Source: Rhodopseudomonas palustris
Lineage (GTDB): Bacteria > Pseudomonadota > Alphaproteobacteria > Rhizobiales > Xanthobacteraceae
NCBI RefSeq assembly: GCF_034479375.1
Contig: NZ_CP140155.1
Location: 248,001-312,000, forward strand
Direction of reading: 5' to 3'
DNA: 64,000 bases
A program made the position numbers and the translations under genes. The notes under the pieces were generated by a model, which saw only the letters and a list, made by a program, of their open reading frames with translations, had not been told where the DNA came from and did no database searches. Below, in pieces: positions 16,278 to 25,058 of the stretch. The number at the start of each line of letters is the position of its first letter. Within the stretch, counting starts at the first letter, position 1.

Positions 16278-17630
16278 TCAGTAGCTCAGCGTGGTGCGGA
16301 TGCCGAGGACCAAGGCGTCCCTGATCCGCCGGGTCCCGGCGGGATCGAACGGATCGGTCGCGCCGCCGGCCGGATGCATCACATATTCGATCACCGGCTG
16401 CAGTGCGAAGTTGCCGGTGATCTGCGCCAGATATGTCAGCTCGATCACGGCCTCGAAGTCGCGGATCGGCGATGCGACGCCGCTCCAGCGCCGCAGGTCG
16501 CGATCGAGCCCGCGCGCCGCATCCGAGATCCGCGCGTAGCTGATGGCCACGCCGAACTTGTCGTCCGGGCGCGAACGGCTGAAGCCGGTAAACAGCAACG
16601 CCGCATCGACGTAGAAGCTGACCAGGTTGCGGTCCGACGGGCTCGCCAGCACGCGCGCCACGAAGCCCGTGCCTTTGGCCGGATCGGCGGCGCTGTGCGC
16701 CAGCGGCTGCTCGATCACCGCGAACACGCCCTGATCGCCGCGCAACCTGGCCGGCAACCCTGAGCCGGCAGGATCGACGATCGAGACGCCCTGCGCGGTG
16801 AAGCGCTGGCTGTCGAATTCGCCGAAATGATACCACGCGCCGGCGGTGAGTCCGGAGGGCATGCCGTTGCCGTTGCCGAAGCCGTATTTCACTTGCCCGA
16901 TCAGCCAGGCCGGGTCGTGCACGCGAAACAGCAGCCCGTTCGGATTCCGGATCTGCGGATCGCCGGGACCGGGCGGCGCCGCGTCGCCGTCGAACACCGC
17001 GACCGAGGCAGTGAGATTGTCGCCGAGCTGCGCCTTGATGCGGATGCCGGGCACCGCCAAGGGCGGCGATGGGCCGCCGCTCGGCAGCACGGCACCGGTG
17101 AGACCGGGCCAGCCCAGCGCCGCGTTGACGAACATGTCGAGGTAGCGGCTGTCGATGAATTCGGTGTCGGCCGATTGCTGCCCGGCCTTGATCGACAACG
17201 CGCCGCCGAGCAGCGATTGTTCGATCCATGCCTCGTAGAGCCGGGTCGCCGGCAGCGACTCGATCCCGCTCACCAGCAGCAGATTGCCGACATAGTTGCG
17301 CGACAGGCCGTTGCCGTGGATCTGGAACATATTGGCGTGAAAGGTGGCGCCGCGCCAGCCGAGCAGCCGGTCGAGATCGATGGTGGTGCCGAGATCGAGA
17401 CGACCCGCGTAGATCGCCCCGCGCCTCATGCCACCGGACACATCGGCCAGCGTTTCGCCGATATAGGTGGCGCTGAACTGGACCCCCCAATCGGCCAGCG
17501 TCTGGCGGTGATCTGCGGCCGGCGTGACCGCCGGATCCGCCGCGTTGCCGGCGACCGGTGCCCCCAATCCCGCTAGTAGCGCGATCGCAATGACCGCGAG
17601 CCGCGGCGTTCGCGTGACTGACGGGCACAT
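16278..17630 (-). CDS. Carbohydrate-selective porin, OprB family
   Basis: This 450-residue outer-membrane protein has a signal peptide (about 1-32, ending AGNAADP). The OprB-like body has WGVQFSATYIGE, GRLDLGTTIDLDRLLGWRGATFHANMFQIHG, YEAWIEQSLLGGALSIKAGQQSADTEF and GLLFRVHDPAWLIGQVKYGFG (split here into landmarks). The C-terminal strands include FGVAISYARISDAAR and FEAVIELTYLAQI, and the protein ends LGIRTTLSY with an aromatic terminal residue, as porins do. OprB porins take up sugars or small organic solutes by diffusion. The gene starts 7 bases after the zntB-like gene on the same strand, so the two may be cotranscribed. Confidence 0.85.
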   Translation of the reverse strand: MCPSVTRTPRLAVIAIALLAGLGAPVAGNAADPAVTPAADHRQTLADWGVQFSATYIGETLADVSGGMRRGAIYAGRLDLGTTIDLDRLLGWRGATFHANMFQIHGNGLSRNYVGNLLLVSGIESLPATRLYEAWIEQSLLGGALSIKAGQQSADTEFIDSRYLDMFVNAALGWPGLTGAVLPSGGPSPPLAVPGIRIKAQLGDNLTASVAVFDGDAAPPGPGDPQIRNPNGLLFRVHDPAWLIGQVKYGFGNGNGMPSGLTAGAWYHFGEFDSQRFTAQGVSIVDPAGSGLPARLRGDQGVFAVIEQPLAHSAADPAKGTGFVARVLASPSDRNLVSFYVDAALLFTGFSRSRPDDKFGVAISYARISDAARGLDRDLRRWSGVASPIRDFEAVIELTYLAQITGNFALQPVIEYVMHPAGGATDPFDPAGTRRIRDALVLGIRTTLSY

Positions 17631-17637
17631 GCGCTGG

Positions 17638-18723
17638 CTACCTGATCAGGCCGATACGCTTCATGAACAGCCAGGCCGCGAGCGACGACACCGCCATCGC
17701 CAGCAGCGCCAGGACGAATCCGCCGTCGCCTTCGGCGAAAGGCAGACCGCGCAGGTTCATGCCGAACATGCCGCTGACCAGCGTCGGCGGCATCAGCAAG
17801 GCGGTGAGCATCGACAGCACCCGCAGGCTGCTGTTGCCCTGTTCCTCGATCTTCAGATGCAGCTCTTCCTGCAGCAGCCGGCTGCGTTCGCGCATCTCGA
17901 CCACCGAATGGTCGAGCCCGTCGAGCCGTTGCGCCAGCTTGCCGGCGCGCGGCCGCAGCGCCGGCTTCAGGGCGGCGCTGTCGTTGCGGTCGAACCGGTG
18001 CAGCACGATGCGCAGGCCGGACAGGTGGCGGTGCAGCCGGACGCAGGTCCGCCGCACCCGCCCGAGCCCCTGGCGCAAATCGTCGGTGTCGTCCGACAGC
18101 AGCTTCTCCTCGATCCTGTCGAGCGTCTCGAAGACGTCGTCGGCGATCCTCTCCATCGCATCGGCGACATTGTGGACGATGATCTCGAACAGCGCCGCAC
18201 AGCTCTCGACCCGATGCCCGCCTTCGAGCGCGCGCCGGGCGGTGTCGACCGCGCATAGAGCCTGATAGCGGCCAGTAATCAGCAGCCGTTCGGTCATCAC
18301 GAAGCGCAGGAAGCCGGTGTCCTCGGTGGCGTCGGCGATGTCGCGCATCAGATCGGCGATCACGCCGTAGACGCAGCCGTCGAGGCTGTGCATCTGCTGA
18401 TAGGTGTCCTTGGACTGCAGCAGCGCCCGAGCCGGCGCAGGCAGTTCCATTTCGGCCAGCGATTGCTGTGAGCGCTTATCGGCGAGGTTGAAGTGCAGCC
18501 AGTGGCAACCGCCGGGCTCGAAGTCGAGCGGTGCGTCGTCCGGCAGCAATTGCGGGGTTCCGTCGGGACCGATCCTGAATCCCCATACCAGTCCGGGAAT
18601 CGCTGCGCTGTGGCGCTGGGGGTCCGTGGTGGTGGGCGACGGCGGCGTCGCGCGTTCGTCAGCACGCACCGGCCGGCCCTGATCGTGCCGCAGGCCCCGG
18701 CATGTGCCCGACGTCGACGGCAC
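17638..18723 (-). CDS. zntB: ZntB/CorA-type divalent cation transporter
   Basis: This protein of up to 361 residues belongs to the CorA superfamily. A long cytoplasmic domain (GLVWGFRIGPDGTPQLL..., then helical FETLDRIEEKLLSDD) leads to two C-terminal helices. The first ends with the ion-selectivity motif GMN (321-323) in FGMNLRGLPFAEGDGGF, the form seen in ZntB zinc transporters rather than in CorA. The last helix ends WLFMKRIGLIR. The annotated ATG gives an Arg/Pro-rich start that is probably not part of the fold; a GTG at 18669 is a possible alternative. It likely moves zinc across the inner membrane. Confidence 0.85.
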   Translation of the reverse strand: MPSTSGTCRGLRHDQGRPVRADERATPPSPTTTDPQRHSAAIPGLVWGFRIGPDGTPQLLPDDAPLDFEPGGCHWLHFNLADKRSQQSLAEMELPAPARALLQSKDTYQQMHSLDGCVYGVIADLMRDIADATEDTGFLRFVMTERLLITGRYQALCAVDTARRALEGGHRVESCAALFEIIVHNVADAMERIADDVFETLDRIEEKLLSDDTDDLRQGLGRVRRTCVRLHRHLSGLRIVLHRFDRNDSAALKPALRPRAGKLAQRLDGLDHSVVEMRERSRLLQEELHLKIEEQGNSSLRVLSMLTALLMPPTLVSGMFGMNLRGLPFAEGDGGFVLALLAMAVSSLAAWLFMKRIGLIR

Positions 18724-18919
18724 CGCCCGCGGCGCACGGGGCCGGGATGCGCATCGTCGTTCGGTATGTCTGGAAGTTCATCGGAAGGTGTCTCGCGTGA
18801 CTGATGACCTTGCCGGACCGATTTGAAATCTGGATGACACCCGGGGATCGTCAGGAACAATCAATCGAAGGCCGCGTTGGGCGCAGGTCTGAGATCACGC
18901 ACACCAACCGGAGACCACC

Positions 18920-19420
18920 ATGGCTGCCGCCAAAGACAAGAATCTCAACGATCTCTTCCTCGACACCCTCAAGGACATCTACTACGCCGAAAAGCAGATT
19001 CTGAAGGCGCTGCCGAAGATGGCCAAGGCCGCGACGTCGGACAAGCTGCGCGCTGCGTTCGAGAAGCACGAAGGCGAGACCGAAGGTCAGATCGAGCGGC
19101 TGGAACAGATCTTCGAGCTGCTCGACAAGCCGGCGCGCGGCAAGACCTGCGACGCGATCATGGGCATCCTCGACGAGGGCAAGGAGATCATGAGCGACTA
19201 CAAGGGCAGCGAGGCGCTCGACGCCGGGCTGCTCGCCGCCGCGCAGGCCGTCGAGCACTACGAGATCTCGCGCTACGGCACGCTGAAGCAGTGGGCGACC
19301 CAGCTCGGCATGAAGGACGCCGCCAAGCTGCTCGACCAGACGCTGCAGCAGGAAAAGACCACCGACGTGACCCTGACCAAGCTCGCCGAGAGCGCTGTCA
19401 ATCTCGCCGCGGCGGCCTGA
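18920..19420 (+). CDS. YciE/YciF ferritin-like protein (DUF892)
   Basis: This 166-residue protein begins MAAAKDKNLNDLFLDTLKDIYYAEKQ, the hallmark of DUF892. It is an all-helical ferritin-like bundle, with E-x-x-H in EKHEGETEGQIERLEQIFE and HYEISRYGTL as likely metal-site helices. Members are stress-induced cytoplasmic proteins of unclear function. The start is well placed, with GGAG about nine bases before the ATG (GGAGACCACC). It is a single-gene unit divergent from the zntB-like gene. Confidence 0.9.
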   Translation: MAAAKDKNLNDLFLDTLKDIYYAEKQILKALPKMAKAATSDKLRAAFEKHEGETEGQIERLEQIFELLDKPARGKTCDAIMGILDEGKEIMSDYKGSEALDAGLLAAAQAVEHYEISRYGTLKQWATQLGMKDAAKLLDQTLQQEKTTDVTLTKLAESAVNLAAAA

Positions 19421-19470
19421 CGGTTCGACCGAACCGGCCTTCGTCTGTTCGGCTGCCGTCAACCTAACGA

Positions 19471-19559
19471 CGTCGTCATGGCCGGGCTCGTCCCGGTCAT
19501 GACGACGTTGTTCGATGCAGAGGCTGAAGACGTAGATGCCCGGCGCAAGGCCGGGCATC
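19471..19559. repeat. Intergenic palindromic repeats (GTCATG..CCGGG type)
   Basis: CGTCGTCATG-g-CCGGG pairs with CCCGG-TCATGACGACG at 19471-19507, and GATGCCCGGC-gcaag-GCCGGGCATC follows at 19535-19559. This is the REP-like family that recurs at 36421-36497 and 50504-50632. It lies between the convergent DUF892 and binding-protein genes. Confidence 0.7.
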
Positions 19560-19609
19560 ACGATGGTGTGGAACGTGCGCCTACAGCACGAGCCTTGTGG
19601 ATGAGAGGC

Positions 19610-20839
19610 TCAGCCGCCGACGTCGGCGCTGATCACGTCGCCGAACAGCTCCCACTTCTCGCCCTTGAACCGCATCAGTTGCAACTGGCTGATCGGCGCG
19701 AAGTCGGTCGCCGAGGTGTTGATCTTGATGCCGGGCAGCAGCGCTTCGGTTCGGAAGTCCTTCAGGCTCGCGGCCTGCTTCATCACGTTGGCGCGGGTGA
19801 GATCGTCGCCGCTCTTCTTCAGAACTTCGACCAGCGTCTGCGCCACGCCGTAGCCGACGATGGTGCCGCTGTCGAGCTTGTTGCCTTCCGGAAACTCCTT
19901 GTCCATGAAGGCTAGGAACTCCTTCATGCCGGGGTCGTCCTTCCACTGCGTGTCGGAGACGTCCTTCATGTAGGCCGCCGAGATGATGCCCTGCGCATTG
20001 TCGTAGCCGGCCGGCTTGATGACGCTGCCGACCGAGGCGGAGACGTTGTTCAGGAAGTGGGTCGGCTTCCAGCCGATCTCGGCCAGCTTCTTGATCGCCT
20101 GGGCGGCGAACTTCGGTGTGGTGATGTTGACGAAGACGTCGGCGCCGGTCGATTTCAGCTTGACGATCTGGTTGTCGATCGTCGGCGAGGAGACCTCGTA
20201 GCTCTCCTTCATCACGATCATCGAAGCGCCCTTGGCGCCGAGCCCGTCCTCGAGGCCCTTGAGATAGTCCTTGCCGTAATCGTCGTTCTGATACAGCACG
20301 GCGATCTTGGCGTTGGGCATCTCCTTCATGATGTACTTGGCGTAGATCTGGGTCTCGCTCTGGTAGTTGGGCTGCCATCCCATCGTCCAGGGGAAGTCCT
20401 TCGGATCGTTCCACTTGGTCGCGCCGGTGGCGACGAACAGTTGAGGCACCTTCTTGCTGTTCATGTATTTGTGGATCGCCGAATTCGGCGGCGTGCCGAG
20501 CGAGTTGAAGATCAGCAGCACTTCGTCGCTCTCGACCAGCTTGCGTGCCTGTTCGACGGTCTTCGGCGGCGAATAGGCGTCGTCGTAGGTGATGAAGTTG
20601 ATCTTGCGGCCGTTGATGCCACCCTTGTCGTTGATCATCTTGAAGTACGCGGCCTCGGTCCTGCCGATCACGCCGTAGGCGGAGGCGGGTCCGCTGTAGG
20701 GCATGATGTTGCCGATCTTGATTTCGGTGTCGCTGGCGCCGGTGTCGTATTTCTTCTGCGCGAGCGCGCCGCTCGAGGCTGCGAGTGTCACCGCGAGCGC
20801 AGCCGAGATGGCAGCCGCGTGCGAACGGAGTGAAGGCAT
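19610..20839 (-). CDS. Periplasmic ABC binding protein 1 (Leu/Ile/Val-binding-like)
   Basis: This 409-residue protein has a signal peptide (about 1-27, ending GALAQ) and a type I periplasmic-binding fold. The mature N terminus KKYDTGASDTEIKIGNIMPYSGPASAYG is nearly identical to those of the two genes upstream. Landmarks are INFITYDDAYSPPKTVEQARKLVE and MGWQPNYQSETQIYAKYI. Members feed LivHMGF-type transporters. In R. palustris this group includes binders of aromatic acids, fatty acids and dicarboxylates, and the pim genes nearby favour acids of that sort. GGGAG sits eight bases before ATG 20839. The frame remains open upstream, but the signal peptide fixes the start. Confidence 0.9.
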   Translation of the reverse strand: MPSLRSHAAAISAALAVTLAASSGALAQKKYDTGASDTEIKIGNIMPYSGPASAYGVIGRTEAAYFKMINDKGGINGRKINFITYDDAYSPPKTVEQARKLVESDEVLLIFNSLGTPPNSAIHKYMNSKKVPQLFVATGATKWNDPKDFPWTMGWQPNYQSETQIYAKYIMKEMPNAKIAVLYQNDDYGKDYLKGLEDGLGAKGASMIVMKESYEVSSPTIDNQIVKLKSTGADVFVNITTPKFAAQAIKKLAEIGWKPTHFLNNVSASVGSVIKPAGYDNAQGIISAAYMKDVSDTQWKDDPGMKEFLAFMDKEFPEGNKLDSGTIVGYGVAQTLVEVLKKSGDDLTRANVMKQAASLKDFRTEALLPGIKINTSATDFAPISQLQLMRFKGEKWELFGDVISADVGG

Positions 20840-21186
20840 TTCGGACTCCCTTTTCTTGATGTGTGATTGTTGTGTTTGATCGCGGAGCTCTTGGTGGCTC
20901 CTGCGGACATTCAACACCTTTCGGCGGTTAGCAGCAAGGAAAAGCCCTTGCGTGAAAGCCACAGGTCGACTTGCTGCAGTGCGAAGTAACGACTATCCGT
21001 GGTGCGGTGCACGCCGAGGTCCGCTGCTCGGCCGACCGCCCGACTGCGGCGCTCGGTCGTGTGATGTTGCAGCACGGAAGCAGGGCGGCGGGTCGCGAGT
21101 GGGCAAACAAAAACCCCGGCAACTGCGTTGCCGGGGTGATCGTCTGGATCGGGAGAGTGGCCGGACCTGCGTCCGGCCGCCCGTTC
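20840..21186. other. Gene-free stretch between binding proteins 1 and 2
   Basis: This 347-base interval holds the likely promoter and leader of binding protein 1 at its left end and the intrinsic terminator of binding protein 2 at 21104-21136. I see no open frame with a coding look and no other structure. Confidence 0.6.
21104..21136 (-). terminator. Intrinsic terminator of binding protein 2
   Basis: Reading the minus strand, a ten-base stem CCCCGGCAAC/GTTGCCGGGG with a three-base loop is followed by TTTTTGTTT. It lies 50 bases after the stop of binding protein 2 and should end its transcript before binding protein 1. Confidence 0.9.
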
Positions 21187-22419
21187 TTACTGCGTGATGT
21201 CGCCGGAGATGATTTCTCCGAACAGCTCCCACCTGTCGCCCTTGAAGCGCATCATCTGGAGCTGGCTGATCGGCGCGAAGTCGGTCGCCGAGGTGTTGAT
21301 CTTGACGCCGGGCAGCAGCGTGTCGGGCTCGAAGTCCTTCAGGCTGGCGGCCTGCTTCATCAGGTTGGCGCGGGTCAGGTCGTCGCCGCACATCTCGAGC
21401 ACCTTGTGCAGGGTCTGGGCGGCGCCGTAGCCGTAGACCATGTTGCTGTCGTTCTTGTTGGAGCCGGGCATGTATTTTTCGACGAAGGCATGCCACTTTT
21501 TGAACTGCGGATTGTCCGCCCACTGCTGGTCGGTCGGATCCTTCGCGTAGTTCGCCGACAGCACGCCCTGCGCGTTTTCGAAGCCGGCAGGCTGCATCAC
21601 GCTGCCGACCGAAGCCGAGACGTTGGTGAGGATCACCATCGGCTTCCAGCTCAGCTCGGCGATCTTCTTGATGGTCTGGGCGGCGAATTTGGGCGTGGTG
21701 TAGACCAGCACGACGTCGGGATTGGCCGACTTCAGCTTGACGACGTTGCTGTCGATGGTCGGCGCCGAGATTTCGTAGGTTTCTTCGGCGATGATCATCG
21801 AGGCGGCCTTGGCGCCGAGGCCGTCCTTGGTGCCCTTGAGATAGTCTTTGCCGAAATCGTCGTTCTGATAAAGGATGCCGATCTTGGCGTTCGGCTTCTC
21901 CTTCAACAGATACTTGGCGTAAATCTGCGCTTCGCTCTGGTAGGACGGCTGCCAGCCGATCGTCCAGGGGAAGTTCTTCGCGTCGTTCCACTTGGTGGCG
22001 CCGGTGGCGACGAACAGTTGCGGCACCTTCTTGACGTTGAGGTACTTCTGGACCGCAGTGTTGGAGGGCGTGCCGAGCGGGTTGAACACCGCCAGCACTT
22101 CGTCGCTCTCGACCAGCTTGCGGACCTGTTCGACCGCCTTCGGCGGCGAATAGGCGTCGTCGTAGCTGATGAAATTGACCTTGCGGCCGTTGATGCCGCC
22201 GTTGTCGTTCACCATCCGGAAGTAGGCTTCTTCGGTCTTGCCGATCGTGCCGTAGGCCGACGCCGGGCCCGAATAGGGCATGATGTTGCCGATCTTGATC
22301 TCGGTATCGGAGGCGCCGGTATCGTATTTCTTTTGAGCGAAGGCCGCGCCGTTGAACGCTGCGAGGCTGACCGCGGCGGCTGCTGAAAAGACGAGCGCGC
22401 GCGAAAGCGAAGTTTGCAT
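21187..22419 (-). CDS. Periplasmic ABC binding protein 2 (Leu/Ile/Val-binding-like)
   Basis: This 410-residue paralogue of the flanking genes has a signal peptide (about 1-28, ending GAAFAQ) and then KKYDTGASDTEIKIGNIMPYSGPASAYGTIGKTEEAY. INGRKVNFISYDDAYSPPKAVEQ and IGWQPSYQSEAQIYAKYLLKEKPNAKIGILYQNDDFGKDY follow the family pattern. AAGGAGCC lies just upstream of ATG 22419. It has its own terminator and an upstream inverted repeat, so it can be expressed independently. It likely delivers an organic acid to the LivHMGF system; the precise ligand is unknown. Confidence 0.9.
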   Translation of the reverse strand: MQTSLSRALVFSAAAAVSLAAFNGAAFAQKKYDTGASDTEIKIGNIMPYSGPASAYGTIGKTEEAYFRMVNDNGGINGRKVNFISYDDAYSPPKAVEQVRKLVESDEVLAVFNPLGTPSNTAVQKYLNVKKVPQLFVATGATKWNDAKNFPWTIGWQPSYQSEAQIYAKYLLKEKPNAKIGILYQNDDFGKDYLKGTKDGLGAKAASMIIAEETYEISAPTIDSNVVKLKSANPDVVLVYTTPKFAAQTIKKIAELSWKPMVILTNVSASVGSVMQPAGFENAQGVLSANYAKDPTDQQWADNPQFKKWHAFVEKYMPGSNKNDSNMVYGYGAAQTLHKVLEMCGDDLTRANLMKQAASLKDFEPDTLLPGVKINTSATDFAPISQLQMMRFKGDRWELFGEIISGDITQ

Positions 22420-22453
22420 TGCAGAAGGCTCCTTGGTCGTGGGTTTTTTCTTG

Positions 22454-22475
22454 TTCGAACTTCGTTGAGTTCGAA
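22454..22475. promoter_or_regulatory. Perfect inverted repeat upstream of binding protein 2
   Basis: TTCGAACT and AGTTCGAA flank a six-base centre, 35-56 bases before the ATG. It could be an operator or a 5' leader hairpin. No equivalent is visible before binding proteins 1 or 3. Confidence 0.4.
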
Positions 22476-22578
22476 ACGAATTGAACACGTTTCTCGCGCG
22501 TGCAGCAATAGTCGGTAGCGGCGACATCGTCGCCGGCTCCCCGTCGCGAATATCCCGTGTCGCGGATTATGCGGCGGA

Positions 22579-23820
22579 TCAGTTGCGCAGATCGCCGTCG
22601 ATCACCGGTCCGAACAGTCGCCAGTGGTCGCCTTCGAAACGCATCATTCGAAGCTGTTCGATGGGATGAAAGTCGTTTGGAGCGGTGCTGATCGTGATGC
22701 CCGGCAGCAGCGTGTCGGGCGCGTAGCCGTCGAGATTGGCGGCTTCGCGCATCACATTGGCGCGCGTCAGGTTGTCGCCGGCGCGGCGCAGGACTTCGAC
22801 GAGGCACTGCGCCGCACCGTAGGCGTACACCACCGAATTGTCGCCGCGATTGACGTCCGGCGCGTAGGCATCGAGGAAGGCATGGAACCGCTTCATGCCC
22901 GGATCGCCGATCCATTGCGGGTCTGCGGCGTCCTTGTTGTAGGCCGCCGAGACCAGTCCCTGTGCGTTGTCGAGTCCCGCCGGCCGCAACACCGCGCCGA
23001 TCGAGGCCGACACCAGCGCCTGCAGATAGAGCGGCCGCCACGCCATCTCGGCGGCCTTGCGAATACTCTGCGCGGCGAATTTCGGGGTGGTGATGCTGAC
23101 GAACACGTCGGCGCCCGAGGCCTTCAGCCGGGCGATGTGATTGTTGGCCGAGGGCTCGGCGACTTCGTAGCTCTCCTCGGCGACGATCAGCGATGTCAGG
23201 TCGCCGAGGCCGTCCTTCAAGCCCTTCAGCAGGTCGCGTCCGAGATCGTCGTTCTGATACAGCACCGCGATCCGAGGTTCGGGCTTGTTGGCGAGGATGT
23301 ATTTGGCATAGACGCGGCCCTCGACCTGGTAGGGCGGTTGCCAGCCCATCGTCCAGGGAAAGCCGTTCGGGTCGCCGAACCGCGTCGCGCCGCTGGCGGC
23401 GAACAATTGCGGCACGCGCCTGGTGTTGAGATATTTCTGGATCGCGGCGTTCGAGGGCGTGCCCATCGGACTGAACATCAGCAGCACCTCGTCGCTCTCG
23501 ACCAGCTTGCGCGTCTGCTCGACCGCCTTGGCCGGGCTGTAGGCGTCGTCATAGGAAATGAACTCGATCCTGCGACCGTTGATGCCGCCCTGGTCGTTGA
23601 TCATCCGGAAATAAGCCTGCTCGATCCGACCGACGATGGCATAGGCCGAGGCCGGGCCCGAATAGGGCATCAGATTGCCGATCCGGATCGCGGTGTCGCT
23701 TGCGCCGGGATCGTAGCTCTTCTGGGCCAGTGCGGACGGCGCAGCGGCGAGGGAGGCAAAGGCTGAAACAACGGCGAGCATCGCGGTGAACGGCGCGCGC
23801 CGGAAGGCATTGGAAAGCAT
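22579..23820 (-). CDS. Periplasmic ABC binding protein 3 (Leu/Ile/Val-binding-like)
   Basis: This 413-residue protein is the most diverged of the three tandem paralogues. Its signal peptide covers about residues 1-32 (ending SALAQ). The mature start is KSYDPGASDTAIRIGNLMPYSGPASAYAIVGRIEQAY. IEFISYDDAYSPAKAVEQTRKLVE and MGWQPPYQVEGRVYAKYIL are shared landmarks. The start could be ATG 23820 or ATG 23835, which adds five residues. It is the copy nearest the permease operon, 225 bases after livM. The ligand is probably a related carboxylic acid. Confidence 0.88.
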   Translation of the reverse strand: MLSNAFRRAPFTAMLAVVSAFASLAAAPSALAQKSYDPGASDTAIRIGNLMPYSGPASAYAIVGRIEQAYFRMINDQGGINGRRIEFISYDDAYSPAKAVEQTRKLVESDEVLLMFSPMGTPSNAAIQKYLNTRRVPQLFAASGATRFGDPNGFPWTMGWQPPYQVEGRVYAKYILANKPEPRIAVLYQNDDLGRDLLKGLKDGLGDLTSLIVAEESYEVAEPSANNHIARLKASGADVFVSITTPKFAAQSIRKAAEMAWRPLYLQALVSASIGAVLRPAGLDNAQGLVSAAYNKDAADPQWIGDPGMKRFHAFLDAYAPDVNRGDNSVVYAYGAAQCLVEVLRRAGDNLTRANVMREAANLDGYAPDTLLPGITISTAPNDFHPIEQLRMMRFEGDHWRLFGPVIDGDLRN

Positions 23821-23981
23821 GGTCGGGTCTCGCATCGGGCCGCATCGCGCGGCGGAATCCGCCCTGCATACGCCGGATCGTGCGACCCGACCCGTCATCC
23901 GATCGTGGGGCAGCCCCGCGTCACCGGCGGGCGGCGGCGCCGCGGCCGATGCGGGCACGAGACGGCCGAAGCGGATCGCAA

Positions 23982-24014
23982 GAAAAAGCCCCCTGCGGAA
24001 GCTCCGCAGGGGGC
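23982..24014 (-). terminator. Intrinsic terminator of the livGFHM operon
   Basis: On the minus strand a twelve-base stem GCCCCCTGCGGA/TCCGCAGGGGGC with a three-base loop is followed by TTTTTCTT, 31 bases after the livM stop. It separates the permease operon from the binding-protein genes. Confidence 0.9.
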
Positions 24015-24045
24015 CGAGGCTGTCGCGTCCGTCACGCGAGACGGA

Positions 24046-25056
24046 TCATTTTCTGAGTTTGTGGACCCAGCCCTGCACCGTGTAGGCGATCTGCCGCGAA
24101 CCGTGCGGCAGCACGAAGATGATCAGCACCAGGATCAGGCCGAACACCGCGCCGGACAGGCCCTTGGAGAAGTGCTCGGCGATGTTCGGCACGAACACGA
24201 TGAACGCCGCGCCGACGATCGAGCCCGGCAGCCAGCCGACGCCGCCGACCACCATGCCGAGGAACAGCGCGATGGCGAGCTGGATGGTGTAGCTGTCCGG
24301 CGCCACGAACTGCACCGCGATGGCGCCGAGTCCGCCGGCGACGCCGGTGATGCCGGCCGAGACGCCGAACGCCAGCGTCTTGTACAGCGCCACGTCGACG
24401 CCCATCGCCGACGCCGCGATCTCGTTGTCGCGGATCGCCATCATGGCGCGGCCCGAGCGCGACTTCAGCAGGTTCACCGAGGCGACGTAGATCAGCATCG
24501 AGACGACGAGCACGAAGTAGTACAGCCACATGTCCTGCGACAGCGGCAGGCCGAACGGCGCGTCGGGCTTGGTGATCACCAGGCCCTGCACGCCGCCGGT
24601 CCACGCTTCGAAGTAGTGCAGCTTCAGCAGTTGCGGCATCGCGGTGGCGAGCGCGAAGGTCGCGAGCGCCAGATAGATGCCGGAGAGCCGCAACGCCGGC
24701 AGGCCGAACAAATAGCCCGCGATGAAGCAGATCCCGCCGGCGACCGGCAGCGTCAAAGCGTAGTTGACGCCGAAGGTCTCCATCAGGATCGCGGAGGTGT
24801 AGGCGCCGAGCGCGTAGAACGCGCTCTGGCCGAGCGAGAACTGGCCGCTGCCGCCGGTGAGGATGTTCAGCGCCAGAACGGCGATGGCGTAGATCAGGAC
24901 CATCGTCATCTGGAAGATGACGAAGTTCTTGGCGATCAGCGGTGCGGCGCACAGCAAGATCACCACCACGACCGAGGCGTAAGTGCCCAGCGCCATGTAC
25001 TTCTTCGGCGTGGTCTCGATCGGCGGGGTTTCGACGATTTCCTGCAAGGCGCTCAT
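24046..25056 (-). CDS. livM: LivM-type branched-chain/organic-acid ABC permease
   Basis: This 336-residue membrane protein has about eight to nine hydrophobic helices. The LivM signature includes NILTGGSGQFSLGQSAFYALGAY, LRLSGIYLALATFALA and the coupling loop RSGRAMMAIRDNEIAASAMGVD. It pairs with LivH two bases upstream to make the translocation channel. It is last in the livG-livF-livH-livM unit. Substrate class follows from the binding proteins, probably dicarboxylic or fatty acids given the pim genes. Confidence 0.93.
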   Translation of the reverse strand: MSALQEIVETPPIETTPKKYMALGTYASVVVVILLCAAPLIAKNFVIFQMTMVLIYAIAVLALNILTGGSGQFSLGQSAFYALGAYTSAILMETFGVNYALTLPVAGGICFIAGYLFGLPALRLSGIYLALATFALATAMPQLLKLHYFEAWTGGVQGLVITKPDAPFGLPLSQDMWLYYFVLVVSMLIYVASVNLLKSRSGRAMMAIRDNEIAASAMGVDVALYKTLAFGVSAGITGVAGGLGAIAVQFVAPDSYTIQLAIALFLGMVVGGVGWLPGSIVGAAFIVFVPNIAEHFSKGLSGAVFGLILVLIIFVLPHGSRQIAYTVQGWVHKLRK

Positions 25057-25058
25057 GA

